Shown here: piece after piece, positions 13,301-27,100 of the stretch | Layout: each line of letters opens with the position of its first letter | Position numbering within the stretch: position 1 is the stretch's first letter | Source: Kryptolebias marmoratus | Taxonomy: Eukaryota; Chordata; Actinopteri; Cyprinodontiformes; Rivulidae | DNA: 64,000 nt | Direction: 5' to 3' | NCBI RefSeq assembly: GCF_001649575.2 | Contig: NC_051433.1 | Coordinates: 21,155,448 to 21,219,447, forward strand | Notes under the pieces: model-generated | Database searches by the model: none | The model's input: only the letters and a program-made list of their open reading frames with translations | Told to the model about the DNA's origin: nothing | Program-made: the position numbers and the translations under genes

Positions 13301-15122
13301 AAACACTGAGCAGCAGGTAGATCTACTGTTTCTTTACTTCTCATTAGTGTCGTATATAAGCCTCAACACTCTGATCATTACTGTATCTTATGCTGATAAT
13401 ACGCAGTTGTTGAGGTCTCCGTGGTACACACTGCTGTGAACGAACCCCCGTTTATACTTTTTATCTAAAAGCACTCTGCATGCTGGAGTTGCTTTAGTAA
13501 GCCTGCTCTGGTTTTGTAAAAGAATACAAATGAAGCTGGGGGTTGCACACATTCTTTGATAAATCACAGGAAAGTGAACTGCGCACTCATGTCACTGTCT
13601 GGGGACGATAAACTTCAGAATCTCACTTTAAAAAAGAAAAAGTTTTTTTTTTCTTTTTCTTTTTTTTTTTAAAAAAAAGGCTTCTGGACATTTCAAACTG
13701 CAAAGTGAGGTGATGCTGATACATGTATGCGACAATTGTCATGAATTACCTTTCTGCCTCTGAGGTCGCAGCAGGTGGCAGGTTACTAAAAAGGCAAGTG
13801 TTTTGGAGTACATGGGAAAGGCGGTGGGGAAAAAATGATCTGGCTGAGCAAAAAAAATAAAATAAAATAACTCTTTCAAATTGTTGTTTAGCCTTTTAAA
13901 AATACATAAGGGTTTCAGAATGAGTCCTCATTGGAGGATCCTGAAAACTTTGTGGTACATCATGTTTCAGCTGCCCTTAAAATCCCTTTTTCTACAGGAT
14001 ATTAAGAGTTCAAAAACAAAACTCTGACAGTAAAAAAATAAAAAATAAAAAAATTCCAGCACAAGAAATCCTTACTGTGTCTTTGTGCTTAAGGAGCATC
14101 TTCAGAGAGCTCTTTAAGCCTCCTCACCATAAAAGCTGCTGTCACTGGGGAAAATAACATGAATCTATCTCCTACAGTAACTCGCAGTTTGAAATGCACA
14201 TACGGGAACACTTACTCCTTAGTTAAATGCACTCCACCTTTAAGGCCACTGTCGAACACGCCCTTGCCTCTGCCACCAGCCAGAATTTGAGCTTTCAACA
14301 CTATTTCCTTGGCATCTGAAAAGGGAGACAGAGGAAATCAGGAGAAAGGAAGAGAGAAAAAAAAAGAAGTTAGACAGACTACTTAAGAGACAGGTTCAGC
14401 ACCTTAAATGCAACCTTGGGTCCAGCACTTATTTGTCCATATGATTGAAAGCAGAAGTTAGGAGGAAAATAATGGTGCAGGGCACATATGAATGGAATAC
14501 AAATTATATTAGAATATAAAGTAAAAACTCCTTTGCAGAGTCACCACAAGCAAGGAGAGTTACTGTAACTACAAATAAAAATGGAAAACAAACATTGTTT
14601 TATGTAAATAATATTAAAAGTGATGTAAAACATCTCCAATCCAAGAGTCCAGCAGCTGTGTGTGACTGGTTTGTAAAAGTGCACTGAAAACACACTCGTG
14701 TACAATACAGACATACAGATAAATTGTTTACCGTGCTCAGCATTTTATTTCAGTGCAACAACATCCAAACGTCAGCACACTAGCACTAAACGCCAAGAAT
14801 GACCGAGGTAAATGTGACTGTCTGTAGAAAAGTAAACAAAGAAACATTTAATTTGAGGATAACCACTGGTTGAAGGCGAGGATCGTATTAAGGTTATAAC
14901 ATTTTCCTTTGAAGTTTTTGCCATATAAAACAAATAACGGCTATAAGTTGTTTAACTTTCTACATCTTTTTTATGCCAGTTTTACTACAAGTCTAGTAAT
15001 AATTTAGCATTGATAAAGATGTATAGCAGATGTAATAAGTCCACAAACTGTGTAAAAAAACTTAACTTAAACTAAAGCCTACTGAAAATCTACATAGTGA
15101 CAAAGTAACAAAGTGAAGTGTA

Positions 15123-15172
<50 letters not shown>

Positions 15173-18100
15173 AAAGTGTTAAATGACATGTCTACAGCAG
15201 AAAAATAAGAAATGGGGCACCATCAGTGAACTCTATCAAAATGTGGAAAAGAAACTTCTTATTCAAACAATTCTTATTAATAGATGAACTTCTATTCCAA
15301 GAATTGTAAATTGTTTTTATTTTGTTTTAAAATATTGCCGTGAAACAAATGTGTCTGTGCAAAATTTTATAAATATGTTGTATTTATGTACCAAACTATT
15401 TTCCAAACACTTTGTTGGTGGTATACTACTTATTTGGTAATCCATCCACTTCATTGAGGATCTATTTATTAAACAAATCAACAGAACCTTCAAGTTAAGG
15501 GAACTTCTAATGCTAGGAGGATTAAATAAATATTTTTGCCATATTACCTTGCAGTGGGTATCTAAGAGCAGTAGTCTAATTCCATTTCCTAGTAGACTTT
15601 TGAACCTTCATTTAAAGTTGTAAGTCGTTAAAATACTGTGAAATGGGATCCCCTTTAAAAAGCTAATATGACATTAATTGTTGGCTATTTCTTTTACATA
15701 AAAATACATCAACAAACCTATATATGGCAATTACTGAGCTTGAAAAACACTGACATGCATTTTTATGCTTATTTAAGAAGAATGGCAACAATACTGACCA
15801 TAATGCATCAAAATGGACCAAAATAAACATAAAAATGTTGTATATTAAAATGCAGCACTGTAGACAATAACAGTTAATTTGACAATAAAAAAAAAACATT
15901 TTTTGGTTCTGTTTTGCAAGCACAGCTTTTACCATTCTGTTTGAAATGTGTTCTTGAAAAAAACAGTTTGAAGAGCCAGACAGTGCTATCACTTCACCTT
16001 TTCCCTGCATCACAAAAAATATTGAGACACATTTATCCCCCCAGCGTGAACACACCAAACTCAGAGGTGGGCCTTAAGTGGAAAGGGGAAGGTTGACTTA
16101 AGATTCAGCTAATGTCAGTTGAAGAAAGAAAATAAGTAACTGCTCCGCTGTTGGATGCTTTTACCATGCCCTAATTATTTAACCAACATGAATCTCCCTG
16201 TCACTGCCACTGTGCAAGAATTCACACATCAGGAGGAGGCCCCTAAGCTGTCTTCAATATCCAGCCCACAATCTCTTTTTTATTTAAATGGAGCAAAGCT
16301 GAACTAGGTAATGTTTATCAAGGTGAGGGAGATCAACTGTTAGATGGTGGCTGCCATCGGTGTAAGAACTGGGTGGAAGAGGTTGATTGGCTATGACCAA
16401 AAAAACACCTTGACCTTGTTGTTGCAAACAGGCTCCTCTGCTTGTCTCTGTGGCAAAAAAAACGATAAATAAATAAAAAAAATGGGCAAAGCGAAGACTG
16501 TCTGGAAGCTGTTGAGCCAAGAAAACTGAAAAACACTGTCTGCGCTCCAAGCTGCTGTAGTGTGAAAAGAAACCAGAGAAAATAGTCTCTGACAGGGCGA
16601 CAGGGATTAAACTAACAGTGTATAAGTGAGGCCTGCTCTGTGTTGAGAGTGAAGGGCTGAGAGGAGTGAAAGAGAGGGAAAACTGAGAGAATAAAGGTGT
16701 GCTCAAATGCAAAGGAGCTATAAATGAATAAATATGTTAGTAAAAAAAGAAAAAGAAAAAAAAATGCTACTGTGCAAAATTAAAGAGTTCAAAGCAAGAT
16801 GAGAAAGAGTGTCCTGCAGGCATGAGGAGAAGACAGGGACAGCAGAGAGGAAATGACTTTTGCTATAGAAGGGAAAAAAAAGAAACAAGTGGCAGAACAA
16901 AGATATCGGCCAGCAGGGAGATTGCGCTGTTGAGATGTGAAGAAAGGTAAAACATCTGACACGCTGACAAAGACCTTAAAAACAGCAAGATAAGGGTTTT
17001 AATGCAAAAAATGATTGAATATAATAAAAAGGCATCTAACGTGTTAAGGGAGTTAATGGGGTGAGAACAAGGCAGGTGTTCAATCCTGCTGCACAAGTGT
17101 TCGATAGTAAACCTGCTTATTACATGGCTTACAAGTTATTATAGCAATGTCAGCAATTATGAATGGGTTCTGGAAAAGCAATCTGTCAGTAATCAGAGGA
17201 CAACTTATAAAAGAAGAAACAAAAAGACAAGAGCAAAAGACAGAACGAGAAAATCTGCATGTACATTCTCAAACAACCACCTGAAAATTTCTGCAGAGCA
17301 AATTCAATGGTTAGGAAACACCACTCTGGGTTGACATGCGTGGAGAAGATAACGATGTCCTCAAAGATCACAGTGAACACAGTGCATGGTAAAAGAGCAA
17401 GGCGACCATTATCTGCTGGTATGACAGACATGAGATGGCCTCAAACGTTCAGACAAAGGTTGGTCCATAATGAGCACCGAGCAAAGTGAGAGGTGGTTGG
17501 AAAAGGAGCAGCAGTATGTAAAATCAGAACCAAATCTTACTTTTCTAGTCGGCCCAGACAACGTAAAGTACAAGAGGAGAGAAGGTCACATGTCTGAATT
17601 TAATCAGTAAAGACACCAGTGAGTGCTGCTGAAGAGTCAGAGCTGGGGGTGTTCACGCAGTGGAAACATACAATATTAAATGTGTAAACTAAGAGGTCAG
17701 ACTAATGAAGGGTGACGCAGATGTGTGTTCTATCAGAGAACAATATATTGTACACTCTGTCCGAGATGTTTCCTTCAATGTATGTCCTCATTACTGAGTG
17801 CACACCCCACAGAGCGAAGATGTAGCAGATAAATGAATAATTTCACTTGATACAGCCACAATAATTACAAATACCTCCCACAGAAAGTGGTCTGGTTATT
17901 AGCTGAGCGAAAGAACCTTTTTCTTGGGGGAAGGGAGACAATCTTGCATAATAAGTTCTCCTCTTCCATCTGAATCATACATGGCCCACTGTGAAGATGT
18001 AGAACAAGATTTTCATCTCCATTCATTTTCTATTTCTTGGGGACACGGGGGAGGAGATTAAACATTGCACTACATCTCCAATCACATCACATGCATTCTG

Positions 18101-21100
18101 AATAATGCGGTCATCATCCTCAGGCCTTACTCATTTCCCAGTAATGAGTGCAAATCAACTCGCAGTCTGCTTGCCTGTGACAGCAGCTGGCAAGGAGGAT
18201 GTTACTTGTACAAGAAGTCTCTCTTTCTCCCTGTTCATTCAGCGCACTGTTGAAAGATCTGTTCTCTTCTTCCCCGCCCTTTCCACGGAGCTCATTGGTG
18301 GCCAGAAGCACAGTTAGCTGTGGTCTGATATTTAATGAAGCCTTCGAGGCTGTGCCATGAGGGGGATACTGGCTGGTAAGGGACAAATGTAGGCTACGTG
18401 CCAATCTGGAGACAGTAAGATAACACGACCATCTGCAAGGAGAGAAAAATATAGATCAGGATGGGCCTTCACCAGTATCCATGTGAGCTGCAATAAAAAT
18501 AAAAATGTGGAGAGTAAATGAGGAAACAAAGCTCTTGGGAAGAGGAGGAAAACAGACAGAGAATGTGAGACGTCTCATGGATAAACGCCATTTATATTAG
18601 GGGAGAGAAGGGAGGGATGATTCTGCATCCCTTGTAGTTTATTATTATTTTGAGGTGTTTTAAGGCTATATATAATCAGACACAAGCAAAACCTTTCATT
18701 TGCTATCTTTCACTGGCAGACAGCATCTCTTTAAATAACTTCAGTTATAATGGAACATGCACATATAAATTTAAGTTCACCTTCATTTTGCCAGTTAGCT
18801 TTTTGCTGACACACAAATAAAATAAAATCCATAACATATTGCAACAGAACATAACAAAGGCAATGAATCATAATAATTCTTCAAAAAAAAGAGTGACGTC
18901 ATGATAGCTTTGTTATTTTATATGAGCAAAAAGCTGCACATGTGCACCTGTTTCTCTATTTAATTAACATAAAAAATCTAATTAGGTCAACACTTATTTC
19001 TGTAAAATAACCAGTGTAACTTGTCAACATTGTCAACACATCATGTTTTAATTACACTTTAGCACGGTCAAGCACAGTACACAGAATGGGTCAAGCTTAA
19101 TAACAAGGGTCCTTGTGTGATTATTTTATTTCAGCAGAACTGTGAAGCTAATATTGTTTTGGATAAGTTCAACTTTCCATAAACCTTTCTCATTTCCAAT
19201 TCTACCAGACTGTGAAAAGGTCAGACGGGAAATTTCTCTATCCATGCAGTGATCGGATGTGAAGCAAAAGAAAAATAAAACAGTTTTGCATCTACCTTGA
19301 CATATAACGACCTCAGATTCTTAAGCAAAATACATTTAGTGCCTGTTCAGTTGAGGTTGAAAGGGCAGCCGACACTGGCACGCCAGTCAGAACGCGTGCA
19401 TGGGTATAACGAGAAACTAACAAACAGATTTGGACACCAAAAAACGTCAAAGACCACAACAATTTTGCCTGCCATAACTAAACGCATCATTACCATCACA
19501 CCGTCTGGTCTAGTTAAATCCACTGCCCCTTTGTCTGTCTCTGTATCTACAGTAATGATGCCATCTTAGTGCTACTCAAAGAAAGAGAATATCAGTGTCC
19601 CAGACCGACAGTGACACCTTTTTTGACACCTCCTCCAATCAGTGCTTGCATGACAGCTGAGTCCTCATTAGAGGAGAAGTCCACCCGGATTTCAGACATA
19701 GAAAGCACCTCTAATGACAACCTGAGATGGCCTAGGTCTCAGACAGAGAGCAACAGTTCAAACCCATGACTGAGAGACTGTCACTGCGATGCAACCAGAG
19801 GGGTGACAGTAATGATGATAGTGTTGTGGACGGTTGATGCTAAATGACCACACAAATGTCTGCAGGGACAATCATTTGTGTCACAGTAAAACCTGCACAA
19901 AGATGTGCACTCCTATCGAGATGCATTGTGAGACACTTGACTAGAAAAATACTGAGTCTTACTTAACAAAACTGTAACCAAGAGTCTGCACAGAATGAGT
20001 TGCTCATTCCTCATTATTGAGTGAACAATTTTCATCAGTTCAGCATGAACAATAAAAGACGAAGAAGAAGAAGAAAAAAAAGATTAAAAAAGTACCAACA
20101 TCTGCTGTAAGATTCTGCTGATGCATCAGAGGGCAGGAGGACTACTCGTAATGCAACTTCCATGGATGAGTAATGAAGTGTGCCTAATGGTTGGAGCTCC
20201 TTACAACAAAGAACAAGGTGCTTGTACATTTCATTCTGCTAGTGTTCATTCTGTCTTCCCCAACTTACTTCCTAATTTCAATTTCAGCAAAACAACCAGG
20301 AACAATCTACATTAGTAGTGGACAAACAAAAACAACAAAAAGGAACGTGTCCACTTCTACTATAAGCATTCCTTTAATAAACTGAAAAGGATATGTAAGG
20401 AATATTTTGACATCTTATCCAGTACATGAATAGGTTAGGGTGTGTAATGAGGAGGTGGAAACACAAAGCTGCTTACAGGAATCAGCTCTTTGAGAGACAG
20501 GCTGCTTTACCCCGCAAAGCCTATTTACAGCTGTAAGACAATTTCAGATCCATTGCCTTCTCTTAGCAATGCAAGACCAAAGAACCTGCTAACGTAGAGG
20601 ATAACAACAAGTCTGCTGAGAGGTCAGTGTAATGTGTCTCTGGGCAGCTGCACTTGTCTGTGTTTTATCTATGTTTGCAGATTCTACAAGAGTCTACAGT
20701 ATGTGTATGTTTTATCGGTTATACACCCTGTGAGGAATTACTGCTCTGCCCGTATGTCGACTGGGCACAGGGCCTGTGTCAATAACCTTTTGTTACCACA
20801 CCAACCCCTCCCCTCTTTTCTCCTCAGTGTGTGCTGTGAGTGTATCTTGGCAGGTAGCACAGGCAGAAAAACTGCAGGCTAACATCTGTCTTCCAGTGTG
20901 ACAGGCCAACCCCGCAGAGGGATGATAGTTCTTCCATCCATCAGCAGAGGCCTTGCAGGGAGTGGGAGGGTAAGAGAGGCATGCAGCTCACTCCACCTAA
21001 CACTTAGCACTTGTTTTCAGCTGCACAATGTCAAATTGGTAATTTAGCACTACAATTATTTTATAAAAGAGTTGGGTATACATATAAGTGAGTTAACTGA

Positions 21101-24100
21101 TACAACCAAAAAAAGGGCATCTGCAACAGTGGAAAAGCAGAAAAAGCAACAGCTGAGATAATGGAAGGATACAAAAGACAAAACAAGAAGAAACAGGGAG
21201 ACAAGTCGCTGAGAAGGGAAAGGCCAGAATGTGTGGGGAAGAGGGATAAGAAAGAGCAATGTTGTTGCAACTTGACATTACCAGTTAATGGGTATGTAAA
21301 TGAACCTCAACCCATTTAAGAAGAAGTTATTACCATATTATGTGTTCCCAACTCTGGCTACGAAAACAGCAGCAAGATGGTTAATGGAATGAAATTTGTC
21401 AAACGAATTTCTTTTAGAGTGAACACAAACAGATATGTAAGCTTCAACAATTAAACACAAACATTCCTTACAAATGCACACATTGGAAAAAAACAACAAC
21501 TGTTATTCTATAATTATATTACCCCAGTTAACACAAAGACTACTAAGTATATACCAAATATGAATATGGAGTGCTTAAAACAAAATGGAAAAATGTCAGT
21601 AACAAAAAAAAATGTTGCCTCGTGGTAAGACTCCCTTCAGGCAGAATGATGACCACGCAACCTATTAGAATATCTAATACAACCTATTAGAACGTGGCTG
21701 AATGGTGGCAAGTTTAGAAAACCTGAAGGCAATCGTGATGCTGCTATGCTTTTAGTAATTGGTAAAGTGTTTTTCACTGCTATTTTCCATGTACCAATGA
21801 TGCCTCTAGAGCTTTCACCACGCTCTATGTGCCCGCCATAGAATGACTCTCTTGGACCTCGTCAGGATCCAAGAGAGTTATACCAGGACAGGTATCAGGG
21901 GTATTGCATCTGCGTTAGGTTGTTTCTATGATCTTGTTGCAACCACAGTCAAACCCTTAGCATGAGGCCAGAATACCCAATCCTGCTTCAAATTCTTCAA
22001 GACAAAGCCACACTGGCATACACAAATACACTACCACCATGCTCCCTCACGATCCACCCAAGACCCTGATAGGGTGGTACCACAATGATAAACCCCAAGA
22101 ACCTCGCTACTGAAGGTATGTGCAAGCTCAAAACCACTGTGGACCTGTGACACGCTGACTCGTGAGATTCCAATGCATTCTAAATACACGCCTAAAAATC
22201 TTGCCAAGTCCAACCAAGTCTTAGCTTACTTTTTTAATGTCATTTTTAATGTCATTCAGTATGAAGAGAGCCTTGGAACATGAAACCAAATTTGAAATTA
22301 TTCACACTGAACCAAATATTTTGACATCAAGGTTGAGGTGTTTAAAAAGAGAATTGTCTTAAAAGAGGTAGTAAACGTTTCTTCCCTTGAATACTGTTTT
22401 TGTTTGATTTTCAATTTGAAATTAAATTGATGAATTTTCGTTTGTTTGTTTGAAATCACAAATAGTATCACTGCCAGTAGTCAAAGTATTTATGGTAAGT
22501 GATAACCACTGTGTTGAAAGTGGAAAGACTGACAGCAAGAGTGCAAAGATGGCAGCAACACAAGTGCAATCTCTTGAAAAGCTAAAGCTGCATAATCCTT
22601 TGAAGTTTAAGAATCTGTTGTAAGATCAGTTGCTTTGATAGATAAGCAGCTGGTTGAATGTCCTTTGTCCAGTATGGACCAATGACAGGAGGAACTGTTA
22701 TGAGTCCCAGCTGGCATTCAAACGTGCACAAACATACTTCTAAGGGAGTTATAATGACTTGCACTACTTCAGACAAAGACAGCAGTGAAAAGGCCGTAGT
22801 CGAGCTAACACGACTCAGTACTAACGGTTACTGTCAGCACTTTTCACCAGAGACACCAGAGTCTCATTTTCTGAAGGGGAGAAGATGAAAGTGGTCTTAA
22901 AAGGCGCTTGAAATGTTGAAGTGCACAAGGAGACTCCAGTGGGGACAGCGTGAATGAGATGGGAGGGGATGCACTGTGATGAGAGGTCTGGCCATGCTCC
23001 ATACTTTAACAAAGTTTGACAGTAAGATATATTTGTTTGTCCCTATCTGCAGTGGAAGTGGACCACATGTGCACATAATGTGATCAGACCTGCTGTGGCA
23101 TTTTTTTTTTCTCTCTCTGTAATCACACTATTCTATTGCTAAATCTGTCCAAACATGTAATTGGTGAGATAAGAACAGTATTACACAAAAAGAGTGGAGT
23201 ATAATAGAATTTGAAGCGAAAAGACTCTAGCTTCATAAAACACTGCTATCCAAACCTAGGTAGGCGAAAATGGAAATGAACTGAAGAGAGTACAAAGACA
23301 AGACACATAAAGCAGAGACTAAGGAGAAAATAATCTCAGTAATACTTCTTACAAATTCATTGCTCACTGAAGCAGAAAATGGTCTTAAAAAACCCTGTAA
23401 TTTGACATTATGCAGATAAAAGCTTTACCATTCGGCAAGTTTGGGGAAGTGTGTTAAAAAAAAAAAACTGGGCTATGAGTGATGCTAATGTATACATCAA
23501 TAACCAAGAAATCATATAGATTTTGAAGCCTTGTCATAGGTAATAGGTCTAACTGTACTACACACTGTATACAAACGCAATCAAGAGCCTTATAAATACA
23601 TTTATTTTTGTAAAAACTGGAAATTCTTTATTTACACGTATTTTACTGAGAGGGAAATCAATAATCTGTTCGGATCTAAATTTAACAGCAGCCGAAATGT
23701 ATTAATGTCCCTTAAACTGACTGACCAACAAGAACAATGGATGCCTTAAAAAACATTGTAGCAGGTAGTACCACAATTCAATTACACATTCTGCATCTCT
23801 ACATAAGCCTATAAAATGAACCCATTCCAAAATTCTGGGGATTTTCTTATTTTTAATGTATCAGAAAAGGACTTTAATGATGACTGCATTGTTCTCTTTA
23901 CTGATGTCTTCCTAAAATAGTCTACTAGCAGTCTGGTACAGGTCTAGTCATCTTCTCTATCAATAGTCACACTTAATTTATCTGTATATAAAACCTTAAA
24001 AAAGTCAATTTTCAGCTACTTCTTAGTCTACTGATGCCTCACCTGATAAACATCACTGAATGATATTCTTATTTTATCCTTTTCTACCATGGCAATTTCT

Positions 24101-27100
24101 CTGAGCTCTTAGATGACACTTTGTTTTGCTGGAAACTCTGTGTTGCAAAGAGATACAAAAAAATATTGTTACACTGGTGGAAAATGCATTGTTGTCAGAT
24201 AAGGAAGTCCTCAGCACTGTTTGTAGTAATGCCCATGAATGGGGGGGGGGGGTGAATTGTTGTGACAGATGGCACAAGCTAGACAGACTGTTGGGTAAAG
24301 AAACATATGGCACCTTAGGCACCATTAGTCCCAGTCAGAGGTATAAATGTTTCTCAGTCCTCTGCCAGAAGGGGCTGGACCGTTGGTCTCAGCTGCAAAG
24401 TGGGAATATACTGTATTATACATCTTGTGCGACTTAAGAATGTTACTGCATTTGTTTAGTAATATGTAATTTCATTAAATGCCACTAATTAAAACATGCC
24501 TTCTTCTAACCAGATTGAAAAACTTATGGGTATATTTTAACTACTTTTAATATTTCAGGTTAATAGAAAATCAGAAGGTATACAAAATTTCTCTTCTGTT
24601 CTCAGCCTTGTAATGTCTGCCATGTGAAGAATGCAGACGTAATTATAGAACTGGACAAATAAAATTAAACCCCTTTTAAAACACAGATAATTATGGAATT
24701 TATAGATATGTAGATGTGATCTAATGAATCTTGGTTCACCTTTCCAATCTAAGAGTTTTACACACTTCACGAACGACACATTGCTGCAACCTCAGGCATG
24801 TGTGATGTGTTGTGTGGTGAAGACCCAGGGCTCACTCGTACTGTGTACAAGGGAGAGGTACACAGTAAAGAGGCCCACAAGCATCCAAAAACATGACTTT
24901 TAACGTGAAGTGTAAAGTTTAGATGTCCAAATCATTTCTATGACTTGGAAGAATAACTTCTCTTTAAATTTTATCAGCACACATGTGGCTGGAAGTGCAT
25001 GAATACAAGTGGTTGTACAGTTACAATAAGAGTTGTATCAAGAATAGAGAAGACACAAGTTAGTTGATCACTTTGACAATCATCATATAAAATATAAATC
25101 ATATTATATAGATCTAGATTTGAGTTCATCAAACATTGTGTAGCTGTATTTGTGGAAGTGGGTATTCTTTCAGAATAAAAAAAAAAGATAAAACTGTTTG
25201 ATTAAAGAAGTGTTGCCAGTAGTCTCTGTCAAAGCCAGATAACCTATTTTGGAGTAAAATGTTGACTGCACATTTTTTGAAGAACAAAAATAAAACAACA
25301 AAACAACATCTGCAATGTCCTGAACATTTTTATTGTTGAATGAGTCAAACAAGACAATCTGATGTAGACCATGTAATAATAATGAGATATAAGGTGAATT
25401 TGAAGTTCATATGTGAAGCACTTTTGTTACACAAATGGGATGTTTCTTTACTCCTAAATGAAAAACATATTGGATGTATTTTATTTTACAAGAGATATGG
25501 AACTTCTTTTATTTTTGAATGACAAAGGTAGATTTTTTTAGAGAAAAAAATAAAATTGAATTAGAAAAAAATAATAATTCAAATGGATTTAATGAGACCC
25601 TTGATATATTATTCTGCATTTTAATATAATCCAGATGCTGTACTTAAATGTCTTTCTTTGGTAAATTATTTCCAAATTAGGCTGATTTTAAAAGAAATCT
25701 TCACATTCACTGAACTGTCAACAAGAATGATTCCTACATGAAACTGAAGGTATTCCCAAATACTGAATAATTATTGTATTTTTGTCGTTGCTGCATGAAT
25801 TTATTCTTTTAGAACTTCTGATATCAAATATTTAGAAAAATTCAACCAAGATGTTTGATATTTTCCACTCAGGTAACAATATTTGTTTCATTTTTGAGAG
25901 TTTTTGAGGAGAGCAAATCCTTAAATATCTTATTCCCTCTCCATCACAATTCATCATTCATCATAAGAATTTCCAAATCTACAAGCCTGCATCCATACTG
26001 AGACACACATTCACATACCTGCCTCATCAAAGACTCAACTAGTGTCAAGGTAGCTTGCTATTATTCAGTATGCCAACATATCAAATTAACTATCCTTCTA
26101 ATAAGCACACATGAGATTAGACAGTCATGCATTAAAACTGTTTACACTGAATATTCATGACAGAGTGAAATAAATTAAAATGTTTCGCTCTTCTAGTAAT
26201 TGTCATTCTGGCAGTGAGACTACTCATGGAAAAACACAGTAGTGGTAAGACTAAGATAAAAAAAGACAAAAAAAATCAAACTTTGGTACAATTTGTCATG
26301 AAGGTAAAGAACAATGAAGAATAGCTTTCCCTCCGCCCCATCTCATTTGATAGGAGGCGTACATGTTTGCAAGTGTATTTTGCTCACATTCCTCACACAG
26401 GCTCATCATTCAGCTAAGATAAGTCTGCAAAGCCATGAATCTCTCCATCACCATTTTGTCAATGAATGATTTCAGTGGGGGGCAGCAGGTATGGCAGACA
26501 TGAAGGCAAGGAGGGACTGGGAAAATGCAGTTTTGATTTAGAATTCAGTCTGAAAATCCATCAAGATTTGCTCAGCAGATGCATCTGTCAAGCAGGTGGC
26601 GATGCACAAAGTGGACTACATAATCATATTCTTTTTGCTGTAGCGGAGCACAGGTATGTGAACGTGTCAATTTGTGTGTGTACACAAGGCCATGCAGACC
26701 CGTCTCAAAGGTAAGCACAAAATCTATATTCATTATCGAAGTGACTAAGGTATCTCAAACTTGGTATGTAGAAACAAGGGTATTGCAAATTTCATGTTTG
26801 AGAAATCCTGTTACAAATGAAAAAGCAGTCAACGTTAAGTTTGACTCTAGAACGTGAAGAAAAAAATGTCTAAACCTCAGGATTTCATCTGTTATAAAAT
26901 CTAAAAAAGCAAACATGTCAACAAGCAGAATGAGTCTTATTTGATACTTACGGTCATAGGTCTGCAACAGTTGCTGATAAGCAAATCTTGCTTATTAAAT
27001 TTGCTTACAAATTACCATTAGGAGAGATTGTACTGTTTGTGAACTTAAGCTGCTCTAACTTGACACCTTAATATACACTGTAGTTTTGTAGGAAATTTTA

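Noticed and set aside
16284..16712. 142-codon minus-strand open frame, the longest in the window
   Set aside because: It reads through a purine-rich (plus strand) tract, giving Ser/Phe/Leu-rich low-complexity protein with no recognisable motif.
18014..18057. Possible further copy of the CCATTCATTTTCT..GGGGACACGGGG repeat tail
   Set aside because: Only about 40 bp of weak similarity; too short to call.
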